Assembly: GCF_001625575.1 (NCBI RefSeq)
Contig: NZ_AUXV01000056.1
Coordinates: 682,001-746,000 of the forward strand
DNA from: Pseudoalteromonas luteoviolacea S2607
GTDB taxonomy: Bacteria > Pseudomonadota > Gammaproteobacteria > Enterobacterales > Alteromonadaceae
Direction of reading: 5' to 3'
DNA length: 64,000 nucleotides
In this document: positions 56,682-64,000 of the stretch, piece after piece
Numbering within the stretch: position 1 is the stretch's first letter
Layout of the letters: each line of letters starts with the position of its first letter
The notes under the pieces: generated by a model
The model's input: only the letters and a program-made list of their open reading frames with translations
The model's database searches: none
What the model was told of the DNA's origin: nothing
Position numbers and translations under genes: made by a program

Positions 56682-58256
56682 ATGAGTATCAACAAGCGAT
56701 TTAAACTTTCGACCATTTCCACAGTCATGCTATCTACTATCAGTTTGTCAGCTATGGCTGATGCCCCAGTATTTGATGGCCATTCTGACACGCAAAAGGT
56801 CGCTGTTAAATCAGTTAAAGATCAACGCTATATTGTTCGATTCAAGCAAGACCTTTCAGGTGGAAAAACAAACTTTAATGATTTCATTGCACTAAATTAC
56901 TTATTTACAGCCGGTGCTGAACCATTATTTTCACTGGGTGAGCAACAAGCGATGGTTGCACATCTAGACGAATACAGCCTTAAAACACTACGCGGCTTCT
57001 CGTCCGTTGAATCCATAGAAATAGACCCTAAGCGCTATTTGTCCCCTGCTATAAAATCACAACAGACCATCACGCCTTTTGCCCAAAGCACACCTTATGG
57101 CATTAATATGGTGCAGGGTCATCTGTTATCGCAATCCAACACCTCTGCAAGGAAAGTCTGTGTTATTGATACTGGCTACAACTTGGGCCACCCCGATTTG
57201 CCATATGGTAATGTGACCGGAAATGCGAATAACAATGCCGTAGGTAGATGGAACAATGACGGCAATGGCCACGGCACCCACGTTGCGGGTACTATCGCAG
57301 CTGAAAATAATAATCAGGGCGTGGTCGGTGTGTATCCTGGTATGGATCTGCACATTGTAAAAATCTTTGATGATAATGGTCAGTGGACATACGCATCAGA
57401 CCTTGTTAAAGCAATCCAACAATGTAAAGACGCGGGCTCACATGTTGTAAATATGAGTCTGGGTGGTGGCAACTACTCAAATAGCGAAAACACGGCAATG
57501 CAAAACTTCGTAGACGGCGGACTTATGCTCGTAGCCGCTGCGGGTAACGACGGAAATAGCTCAAAGTCTTACCCTGCGTCTTACAATTCTGTTATTTCTG
57601 TTGCATCTGTCACGTCAAATGAATCGCGCTCTTCATTCTCACAGTACAATGACCAAGTTGAAATGGCAGCACCGGGCTCGAGTGTCAATTCTACCTATCC
57701 TACCAATACCTATAGAAGTTTAAGTGGCACATCAATGGCAACCCCTCACGTTGCAGGTGTTGCAGCACTTGTTTGGAGCCACAACACCCAGTGTACAAAC
57801 CAAGAGATCCGCGCTGCACTCAACGCCACAGCCAAAGATAAAGGCGCAGCTGGTCGGGACAACTACTATGGCCACGGTATTGTTAAAGCCAAAGATGCCT
57901 CAGACCATATTGCAGCTAATGGATGTCAAGGCGGTGGCGACCCAGGCGGCGTACAGCCAGTAAATGGCGCTTTGCCAAACCTTCAAGGGACGCAAAATGG
58001 CTGGACACATTACACATGGGATATCCCACAAGGCGTGAAAGAAATGAGTTTACAAATCACTGGCGGAACAGGCGATGCAGACCTGTATGTGAGATATAAT
58101 GCACGCCCTGATGCAAATAACTATACCTGCCGTCCATGGAAAAATGGCAATGAAGAACAGTGTGTGTTTACCAACCCTAGTTCAGGAAAGTGGCACATTA
58201 GTTTATATGGTTACAATAACTACAGTGGTGTAACGTTAAACTACGCATATAAATAG
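56682..58256 (+). CDS. Secreted subtilisin-like (S8) alkaline protease with PPC domain
   Basis: The protein has 524 residues. A signal peptide (about 1-27, ending SAMADA) is followed by an I9-type propeptide (about 40-110, RYIVRFKQDLSGGKTNF). The S8 catalytic domain has Asp in VIDTGYNLGHPDL (about 166), His in GNGHGTHVAGTIA (about 199) and Ser in LSGTSMATPHVAGVAALVW (about 351), with the oxyanion Asn in AAAGNDG. A pre-peptidase C-terminal domain (about 430-524, GTGDADLYVRY) ends the protein; in such proteases it is often removed after secretion. This architecture is typical of extracellular proteases of Pseudoalteromonas and Alteromonas. AAGGAACAGAC precedes the ATG, and a strong terminator follows. 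Confidence 0.96.
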   Translation: MSINKRFKLSTISTVMLSTISLSAMADAPVFDGHSDTQKVAVKSVKDQRYIVRFKQDLSGGKTNFNDFIALNYLFTAGAEPLFSLGEQQAMVAHLDEYSLKTLRGFSSVESIEIDPKRYLSPAIKSQQTITPFAQSTPYGINMVQGHLLSQSNTSARKVCVIDTGYNLGHPDLPYGNVTGNANNNAVGRWNNDGNGHGTHVAGTIAAENNNQGVVGVYPGMDLHIVKIFDDNGQWTYASDLVKAIQQCKDAGSHVVNMSLGGGNYSNSENTAMQNFVDGGLMLVAAAGNDGNSSKSYPASYNSVISVASVTSNESRSSFSQYNDQVEMAAPGSSVNSTYPTNTYRSLSGTSMATPHVAGVAALVWSHNTQCTNQEIRAALNATAKDKGAAGRDNYYGHGIVKAKDASDHIAANGCQGGGDPGGVQPVNGALPNLQGTQNGWTHYTWDIPQGVKEMSLQITGGTGDADLYVRYNARPDANNYTCRPWKNGNEEQCVFTNPSSGKWHISLYGYNNYSGVTLNYAYK

Positions 58257-58266
58257 CAAAATTTTC

Positions 58267-58285
58267 AGCGGGGGCTTCCCCCGCT
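58267..58285 (+). terminator. Terminator of the S8 protease gene
   Basis: AGCGGGGG (58267-58274) pairs perfectly with CCCCCGCT (58278-58285) around a 3-base loop, followed by ATTTGATTTT, 11 bases after the stop codon. Confidence 0.9.
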
Positions 58286-58449
58286 ATTTGATTTTATCAA
58301 TATAAGCACATTCTAAAATTGACCCTATACTTTGCTTTTGTCACTTCTGCCACACCCCAGAATGAAAGCACCACCGTCTCAGCAAGGCAATCAACACCGT
58401 CAGTTTTTGACTAAACACGGGTGTGATTAATAGGTTTGTGGGCAAAGAA

Positions 58450-58467
58450 AAAGCCCCGAAGGGCTTT
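58450..58467. terminator. Second terminator, facing the toxin-immunity remnant
   Basis: AAAGCCC (58450-58456) pairs with GGGCTTT (58461-58467) around CGAA, with A- and T-rich flanks. It lies just beyond the end of the minus-strand remnant at 58494 and probably ends that transcript. Confidence 0.75.
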
Positions 58468-58493
58468 GATTATTATTTATATAAATCGCAAGC

Positions 58494-58723
58494 CTATGCA
58501 ACTATATTTTCAATATAGCATTCCATTTGTTGCATAAATTTATTAACCAATTCAATGTAATTATCGTTACAGGTATCAGCTTGATTGTCCTCCATGTAGA
58601 ACTGAATTCTTTGCATAAAAACTTTAGGTGGCCCATAATTTTATACATTTCAACGATTTCTTTTGCTGTTTTATCTTTGAAAGAAATACCTAGACCTTTA
58701 CTGTTTGTAACATCTAATCTTTC
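58494..58723 (-). pseudogene. Frameshifted remnant of a small gene (possible second immunity gene)
   Basis: On the minus strand one frame reads VTNSKGLGISFKDKTAKEIV and continues to MYK; a second frame then continues plausibly as PPKVFMQRIQFYMEDNQADT to a stop at 58494-58496. Joining them needs one base fewer in the run of four identical bases at 58639-58642. Both parts have protein-like composition (Lys/Glu-rich, then Met/Gln/Glu-rich). No start codon fits at the upstream end: a TAG precedes the first part, and it overlaps the end of the 77-codon gene at 58714. Product unknown. Confidence 0.5.
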
Positions 58724-58947
58724 CTACTTGCCTCAAACTCAATAAGGTGAATCGATGCCTTATTCAACATCTCCATTAAGTCATTCGTGCTAACAGTAAA
58801 GTTACAGTCCCACATCGTAACCGTAGTTTTTTGAGAATCGCTGCACAATACTATTTCTCCCCATTGGTTATTGTCGTACATTAATTCAGCATAAAAAATA
58901 CCCCTATCATCACAATGTAACAGGCCATAGCCTAGTTTATTGTTCAT
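58714..58947 (-). CDS. Small protein, candidate immunity protein
   Basis: The protein has 77 residues (starts MNNKLGYGLLHCDDRGIFYA) and is acidic, with Trp residues in a beta-rich pattern typical of small immunity proteins. I recognise no family. Its ATG overlaps the stop codon of the preceding damaged gene by four bases (ATGA), the tight coupling expected for a toxin-immunity pair. It has no upstream ribosome-binding site of its own, so its translation should depend on the preceding gene. Function is inferred from position only. Confidence 0.6.
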   Translation of the reverse strand: MNNKLGYGLLHCDDRGIFYAELMYDNNQWGEIVLCSDSQKTTVTMWDCNFTVSTNDLMEMLNKASIHLIEFEASRKD

Positions 58948-59711
58948 TTGTTAGGCTCCCTAAAACCTGATAAGTTATTTTCACTTGGGTCAAATCAAAT
59001 TATTCTACCATCAGGTGCTACTGCATCGACAACGGGAACGGTCTGCCCATTTTTCTTTGCTGTTTTATTAATTAGTTTTGTTTCAGGTGTCGTAAGAATA
59101 CCGTCTACAATATCTTGAGCTTTTTTATTCTGAACTCTTGCTTTTCTGCTAGAAGATGAATAAATACTCCCTTCGCGTTGAGAGTGTTTGTCTAGACTAA
59201 AGTCAGCTCTTGTGCGCCCTCCTTTATATGGTTCAGCCGCTAGCTGACTTATCTCATCTATATTATTTGTAACCTTATTCTCAACCAGTCCCCCAACAGT
59301 ATCAACTAATCTATCGGCTACCTTAACTCTATTTTCAATGACAGTTTTACCCTTATAGAATACGGCATGGGAAAACTCCGAGTCCACTATTGCTTGCAAT
59401 GCCGGCTGGTAATCCATTTCAATGAACGATTTTCCTTTTTCGAATGCGCAATCGTGCAAAACCTTGCCGCGATGGTAGGTGTGTTGCAAAGCTTGGCCCA
59501 AGACGCTTTTGTCTTTTTCTTCAATAACATCAGAGATTGTGTAAGACGATCGATATTCTTGCGATAACTCCTGCATTTCCGTATCTACATCTGATAAAAG
59601 ATCGCCAAATACGTTTACAGCTTCGTCAATACATTTACCTGCGGCTTGCCACCCTTCATGCTCATTAACATAACTGTACATATACCTCGTTGGGCCCATG
59701 TCAGCCAGCAC
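58944..59711 (-). pseudogene. Toxin-like gene with an in-frame premature stop, probably also 5'-truncated
   Basis: A 238-codon frame opens with GTG at 59711 and stops with TGA at 58995. In the same frame it would continue for 16 more codons (FDPSENNLSGFREPNK) to a stop that overlaps the next gene's ATG. The TGA is therefore probably a nonsense mutation near the true C-terminus. The frame also continues upstream of the GTG for several protein-like codons (LEELNDVLADMG) up to a TAA near 59735, suggesting loss of an N-terminal part. The body is charged and helical with a basic C-terminal part ending VPVVDAVAPDGRII. It resembles in style the detached C-terminal part of a polymorphic toxin, but no toxin domain is recognised. 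Confidence 0.55.
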
Positions 59712-59863
59712 GTCATTGAGTTCCTCAAGGGATGCTTACCGACAATACTCAAAGGCGGCACTCTAGGCTTACATCTACGTATCACTTCGGCGCCCTGTAG
59801 GGTTTACAGTGGGTTAATAAGGACTTATGTACAGCGATTTACTGCATACAATAGATAGAAAGC

Positions 59864-59886
59864 AAAAAAGGCACTTTCAAAGCACC
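59864..59886 (-). terminator. Terminator of the AraC/DUF4345 unit
   Basis: GGCACTTTC (59870-59878) pairs, with wobbles, with the bases up to 59886; on the minus strand six T follow (59864-59869). It lies 27 bases beyond the stop at 59913. Confidence 0.7.
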
Positions 59887-59912
59887 TCTTCGATTAAAAC
59901 TTAAGTAAAACG

Positions 59913-60290
59913 CTAGGCTGATTTTCTAAAACCATGTAGCGCAACCTGCGACAATATGAAAAGTGTCAATGTCATGACCAAACCAAACAACATCACCGGT
60001 TCATATCCTTCAATGATTGTTGAGATAGCCCTAGCAAAAAAGTTGAAAAAGAAATACATAGTTGCTGGTAATAGAAGTAGCCAATCTTTTTTGTAAGCAC
60101 CAATTGCAGTGATCACTGCCAAACTCAAAGTCGGCGCGCCTAGCGTCCGTAAATTAGTGAAACCGTAATTTGTCACTGCATTAAATCCGCTTGGTTGGTT
60201 TATTAATTCGGGGAATAACATTGTCACCAGCGCAGCCGAACCAAGGATTAGTACAAATAACCCAGATAGGATTTGTGCAAATTTAATCAT
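59913..60290 (-). CDS. DUF4345-like small membrane protein
   Basis: The protein has 125 residues from the ATG at 60290; an upstream in-frame ATG (60347) would add 19 polar residues before the first membrane helix and is less likely. Four hydrophobic segments (about 4-24, 48-66, 70-88 and 97-117) and the Gly-rich FAQILSGLFVLILGSAALVT start resemble DUF4345 proteins; this is from memory. No catalytic motif is visible. It lies 99 bases downstream of the AraC gene on the same strand and may be its target (inference). Confidence 0.68.
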   Translation of the reverse strand: MIKFAQILSGLFVLILGSAALVTMLFPELINQPSGFNAVTNYGFTNLRTLGAPTLSLAVITAIGAYKKDWLLLLPATMYFFFNFFARAISTIIEGYEPVMLFGLVMTLTLFILSQVALHGFRKSA

Positions 60291-60389
60291 AATATGTAAA
60301 CCTTTATCGTATTGATTTAATGATTTACATACTAGCTTTGTCACCAAATAAGCACTTGCATTATCCAGCTAAGAATTTGCACTTTTCAA

Positions 60390-61256
60390 TCAATCGTTAC
60401 ATTTTCTTAATTGTGAAGGTGCCACTTGATAATGCTGTTTAAAAATACGAGAAAAGTAACTCAGCTCCTCAAAACCACACTCTAGCGCAATTTCTGTCAC
60501 ACTTTTATCGGTTAGCTTTAAAAGTTGCTGTGCTTTTTCCAGACGCTTTTTGATAAGGTACTTGTTAGCACTTGTACCATAAACTTGCTTAAACTTACGA
60601 TTAAATGTTGAAGGACTCATGTGACATAAAAAAGCCATTTCTTCCACTTTTAAAGGCGTGTATAGGTGGGTTTTCACCACTTGCTGTAATACAGGTTGAC
60701 TTGGCACAAACAGTTGGTTCAACAAAGCTAACACAGTTCCACTACTGTCACTGGCTATAATCAGCTCTATCAACTCCTGTATTTTCAGCGCTACTAACGT
60801 TTCAGTTATTAAATCAGATTGAGATATGTAGCCCTTGATTGACGCAAAATAGCTAGCAAGTAACCTTGAGTCCGACAGGACTATTGCCGAAGTACCTACA
60901 GTGTTCAGTTCAACCCGGTTACCGTCCACCCTAGACGGCAATGAATCAAGATAAAGCTGCTGTACAAACGATTGCGTCAATCGCACACCTGCAAACTCCA
61001 CGCTATTTCCTTGGTTACTCTCCAACCACCTGTTGATGAAATTGTCAGATTTCATCAACAGCGTATCACCAGCCGACAATGAAAATGCCTTACCCGCACA
61101 AATAAGAGAAGATTGCCCTTTGAACACATGAACAATTCTCGCCTCGTTCACTAATCCATCTTGATATGTATAAGGTGCATTAAACCTGCGCAGGCCCATC
61201 ACTGTTTGACCATGATATTGAATACCGTTAAACACCGAATTTTGCGTAGAAGGCAT
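60390..61256 (-). CDS. AraC-family transcriptional regulator
   Basis: The protein has 288 residues. The C-terminal two-helix-turn-helix domain (about 185-285) is clear: VEEMAFLCHMSPSTFNRKFK, then TEIALECGFEELSYFSRIFK, ending HYQVAPSQLRK. The N-terminal half (about 1-170) resembles a cupin-like or AraC-type sensory domain of unknown ligand (VFKGQSSLICAGKAFSLSAG). AAGGAG lies about 14 bases before the ATG. It is probably co-transcribed with the DUF4345-like gene. Confidence 0.92.
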   Translation of the reverse strand: MPSTQNSVFNGIQYHGQTVMGLRRFNAPYTYQDGLVNEARIVHVFKGQSSLICAGKAFSLSAGDTLLMKSDNFINRWLESNQGNSVEFAGVRLTQSFVQQLYLDSLPSRVDGNRVELNTVGTSAIVLSDSRLLASYFASIKGYISQSDLITETLVALKIQELIELIIASDSSGTVLALLNQLFVPSQPVLQQVVKTHLYTPLKVEEMAFLCHMSPSTFNRKFKQVYGTSANKYLIKKRLEKAQQLLKLTDKSVTEIALECGFEELSYFSRIFKQHYQVAPSQLRKCND

Positions 61257-61380
61257 AATTTTAGCTATCGCTCCTTTTTAGCGGGTTTTAGCTGGATACG
61301 TTTGGGCTTAGTAAAAACATTGGCTCAATAACATATCAAAATATAAGAGCAACTTCTGCGTGTAAAAACTATATACCGCA

Positions 61381-61938
61381 TTAACGATTTGAGGAGCGCT
61401 TAAAAAATACCAGACTCCAAAGAGGCCCAAAAATAAACCACATGAACACCGTAAAAAACGGTATCTTGAACCAAATCTCAAGTGCCTGTGTTTTCTGAGG
61501 ATCATTAACAAAAGCAGTTATCAAAATAAGTAGCGTATAAATTATTGCGACAGCAAGAATGCAGCGACCCCAGAGCTTTAAATCATCTATTACGGCGGCC
61601 CACCCTATTAAAGCTGTCTCAGTATAGTCAGTACCCTTAAACTTGCTTTCACACACCTTATCGGCCCAAGTAATAAGCAATTTTCCGAAGGCAACCGTAA
61701 AGCCTATGTATGCAGCAGCTAAGCCGTGAGCAAATGTTGCACTTTGCCCTTCGTTGAGATCTAACATGACAAATATTAAAAGGAACAAATCTACTACAGG
61801 CACACTCGCGAGAATGTAAAGGCTAAACTTTTTGTTATCGAGTAGATACCGCACAGCAAACCCACAAAAAAGTAAAACCCAAAACGCCACCTCACAGGCT
61901 AAAATTAAAATATAAATAATACTAAAATCATAGAACAT
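61381..61938 (-). CDS. Integral membrane protein, YmcC-like
   Basis: The protein has 185 residues and about five membrane helices (8-28, 36-60, 71-92, 120-140 and 152-175). The FAHGLAAAYIGFTVAFGKLL block and the N-terminal ACEVAFWVLLFCGFAVRYLL resemble the YmcC family of bacterial membrane proteins of unknown function, as far as I remember. No enzyme motif is visible. GAGAATT precedes the ATG. Appears monocistronic. Confidence 0.7.
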   Translation of the reverse strand: MFYDFSIIYILILACEVAFWVLLFCGFAVRYLLDNKKFSLYILASVPVVDLFLLIFVMLDLNEGQSATFAHGLAAAYIGFTVAFGKLLITWADKVCESKFKGTDYTETALIGWAAVIDDLKLWGRCILAVAIIYTLLILITAFVNDPQKTQALEIWFKIPFFTVFMWFIFGPLWSLVFFKRSSNR

Positions 61939-62269
61939 ACTTTAATTCTCACAATCGAACTAGTCACTACTATTGCTATACTGCTAGCGAACTGTCTTCA
62001 ATATAATTCAAGCAATACTTTATCACAGATGCGCATCACACAATAATGCAAATCTATCAATTCACCACCTAGCTGAAACCAGCAAAAATACGTTTAAACT
62101 GCGTACCAACATTACTTTATCAATTCATAGCATGTTACATATTTACATATATTAGATTATTGTAATTACCCAGTTATGTTATTAGCATAATGGTGTGATA
62201 GATATTGATATCTAATTAGATCATTTAATAATGGCCATCAATTTAACTATATAATTCAAGGACAACTTA
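61939..62269. other. AT-rich intergenic region between divergent genes
   Basis: The 331 bases carry no supportable gene. AAGGA lies before the ATG at 62270. No clear operator or hairpin stands out. Confidence 0.4.
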
Positions 62270-63115
62270 ATGAAAAGAATAATAACAACATTGAGCCTCT
62301 CAGCTTTACTTGTTGGCTGTACAACACAAATCAAGGAATCAGATTTCATAGCACAAGATGAGTCTACAATTGCGTACTCTAAAACATTCATCGATGAGCT
62401 TAACGACCGTACACCAAATCATGACGTTAAACCTATTACTCTATATGTAGAGGATGAGTCCATCGAACTAAATGGTTTGTATTTAGATAATAACAAAACC
62501 ACTAAAACTATCTTATACATCCCAGGCAATGGCATGAGTGTAGAAGATGCCGCAAAAAGCGCGCTCATTAATCTTGCACGATACCAGTTTGATATCGTTA
62601 TTTTTGATAGAAGAGGGCTTGGTGCTACCAAAGGAAAAGCAACCATTGCCAATCTAATCAAAGATGCCAATTTAAGTTATCAATTCACTAAAGATCAACT
62701 AGGTGCAAGCACGCTTATTGTACATGGCTTCTCATTGGGCAGCTTTGTTGCCGCACAAGTAGCTAAACAACAACCAATTGACGGCCTCATTATGGAAGGC
62801 TCTGCAACCAATATCACTGAATGGGTCGACGAGGCAATGCCTTGGTATACAAAAATGCTTTTTAACGTTCAAGTAGATAAAGCGTTTTATACTGTTGATA
62901 ACAAAGAAGTTCTGCAAGATACCTACAAAGGCCCTTTATTGGTCATTGGTGGAGGGAAAGATGAACAAACCCCAATTGCACTTACGCATGGGTTATTTTC
63001 GGCGAGTCAGAGTCAAAATAAGCAGCTTGTGATTGCAGACGAAGCTGGCCACAATAATATGTTCGAAAATAAAGACGTTAGAACAGCTTACCAAACCTTC
63101 TTGTCACACTTATAA
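62270..63115 (+). CDS. Lipoprotein alpha/beta hydrolase
   Basis: The protein has 281 residues with a lipoprotein signal (lipobox LLVGC, Cys 17). The alpha/beta hydrolase fold shows the strand-3 motif YIPGNGMS, then FDRRGLGATKGKA, nucleophile Ser in VHGFSLGSFVAA (about 152), Asp in GGGKDEQTP (about 226) and His in DEAGHNNMF (about 265). The pattern is that of serine aminopeptidase/esterase-like hydrolases (family 12-like), anchored to a membrane on the periplasmic side. Substrate unknown. AAGGAC precedes the ATG and a strong terminator follows. Confidence 0.88.
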   Translation: MKRIITTLSLSALLVGCTTQIKESDFIAQDESTIAYSKTFIDELNDRTPNHDVKPITLYVEDESIELNGLYLDNNKTTKTILYIPGNGMSVEDAAKSALINLARYQFDIVIFDRRGLGATKGKATIANLIKDANLSYQFTKDQLGASTLIVHGFSLGSFVAAQVAKQQPIDGLIMEGSATNITEWVDEAMPWYTKMLFNVQVDKAFYTVDNKEVLQDTYKGPLLVIGGGKDEQTPIALTHGLFSASQSQNKQLVIADEAGHNNMFENKDVRTAYQTFLSHL

Positions 63116-63147
63116 AAGTGTGCAGCTGTGCAAGCAACAATAGATAG

Positions 63148-63182
63148 GTATCAATGTTCATCACACATATGAGTATTGATAC
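63148..63182 (+). terminator. Terminator of the lipoprotein hydrolase gene
   Basis: GTATCAATGTTCAT (63148-63161) pairs with ATGAGTATTGATAC (63169-63182) in a 14-bp stem with two G-T wobbles and a 7-base loop, followed by TTTTATC. The remaining bases to 63436 hold only AT-rich sequence. Confidence 0.85.
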
Positions 63183-63436
63183 TTTTATCTCCGTCAGGTA
63201 CGTGTTACAACCTAACCCCCAACGAGTTGAGACCATAAAATCATGGCCGTTTATAATAATTAAGAATTTTGAAAAAGCGGACCTAGTGAAAAATATTTTA
63301 TTTCCATAATATGAATTTATTGGTCAAACTTTAAAAGCATTAACTAGACAGCCTATTTATATTAATACCAATCCAATTTTTAAATTGTTAAGAATGAAAT
63401 TATACGTTTAAAAAAATAAACATTCTAACTATTGCA

Positions 63437-63884
63437 ATGCTACTTACAGCATGCTCTAGCTCCACTAAAATCTCTCACGCTATAAAAGCAAACCACTCAA
63501 AGCCCACAACTTGCTCAAATATCGTAATTACAAATAATAATACCGAAGCACCAGAGTACTTTTCAGATGCAATTCAACCTTATTTAAAGCAAGAACTTAA
63601 AAGCAACGCTATCTATAAAAAAGCAGGCGGTAGTCATGTAACTATACGCGTCAACGGCTATCGCATGCGTTCTGATTTTAGTAGAGCAATGTTCGGAATG
63701 TTTGCTGAAAAAGGCGGGGGGGGAATCAGAAGCAGTTGTAACCGATGAACAATTTGGTGCCTTCGGAAAATCAACCTTCTCTAGTTACAATATTATGGCC
63801 ATTGGCGATATGCAAAATATCGCTCGTATGCACGCAGAAGAAATCGCAAAGTGTTTGCGCAATGATAAACCAAAGAAAAGCTAG
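63437..63884 (+). pseudogene. Lipoprotein gene interrupted by a frameshift at a G8 tract
   Basis: From the ATG at 63437 the frame reads MLLTACSSSTK and continues to SRAMFGMFAEKG, then runs into a G8 tract (63716-63723) and soon stops. Another frame carries the natural continuation (ESEAVVTDEQFGAFGKSTFS through NDKPKKS, stop 63882-63884). Seven G instead of eight would join them into a protein of about 148 residues. The lipobox LLTAC is present, and the hydrophobic part continues upstream in frame (KKINILTIA), yet the nearby ATG at 63394 is out of frame, next to an A7 run (63410-63416). The gene may be decayed, phase-variable, or affected by homopolymer sequencing error. The mature protein looks like a small lipoprotein of unknown function. 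Confidence 0.65.
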
Positions 63885-64000
63885 CAACTCAAACATCGTG
63901 TTAGCTCTATGCAAAATGGGGCACGCAAATTGTTAAAGCTGCGCGTGCCCTACTTTGTGCACCATATACTAATCACACTACCTGCGCCTCATATCCGCCA

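Noticed and set aside
1..64000. CRISPR arrays, tRNA or rRNA genes, insertion sequences
   Set aside because: No regularly spaced repeats, cloverleaf-like sequence, rRNA stretches or transposase frames were found on reading through.

Overview
The window looks like a chromosomal segment of a marine gammaproteobacterium, most probably Pseudoalteromonas. The evidence is an AT-rich composition, a secreted subtilase with a pre-peptidase C-terminal domain, several secreted S9 and M1 peptidases, many small lipoproteins and a large lipopeptide-type NRPS locus. This assignment rests on gene content and style, not on a database match.

Positions 1-33.6 kb hold one leftward (minus-strand) biosynthetic operon. 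In transcription order it encodes a SyrP/TauD-like Fe(II)/2-oxoglutarate oxygenase, a DUF6875-like protein, a kynurenine 3-monooxygenase-like flavoprotein, a 7670-residue NRPS, a MacB/LolD-type ABC ATPase with an 817-residue double-FtsX permease, a single-module NRPS (C-A-T), and the start of a third NRPS gene that runs off the left edge. The giant NRPS reads FAAL-ACP / C-A(Ser)-T / C-A(Ser)-nMT-T / C-A(Thr)-nMT-T / C-A(Asn)-T-E / C-A(unassigned)-T / sulfotransferase. The predicted product begins fatty acyl-Ser-N-MeSer-N-MeThr-D-Asn-X-Y and continues on the third protein. The sulfotransferase domain fused to the C-terminus of the giant NRPS is the most unusual element. TubC-like docking domains at the N-termini of proteins 2 and 3, and acidic tails on proteins 1 and 2, support the order 1-2-3. 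No thioesterase is in the window, so chain release lies beyond the left edge.

Positions 33.6-34.6 kb are an AT-rich non-coding stretch upstream of the operon, with an operator-like dyad. From 34.6 to 58.3 kb lies a peptidase- and lipoprotein-rich accessory region: a periplasmic solute-binding protein, an M1 aminopeptidase, an S9 peptidase fused to Sel1 repeats with a coupled lipoprotein, a divergent HxlR regulator/MBL-fold hydrolase pair, a YaeR-like VOC protein, a GNAT acetyltransferase, a DJ-1/PfpI protein lacking the usual Cys, a DPP-IV-like lipoprotein peptidase, two surface or secreted proteins of unknown function, a TPR-containing orphan histidine kinase and the S8 protease.

Positions 58.3-64 kb contain what looks like a decaying toxin-immunity locus (a premature stop in the upstream gene, an intact coupled small gene, and a frameshifted remnant), an AraC regulator with a DUF4345-like membrane protein, another membrane protein, a lipoprotein alpha/beta hydrolase, and a small lipoprotein gene interrupted at a G8 tract. 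No tRNA, rRNA, CRISPR array or recognisable insertion sequence was seen.
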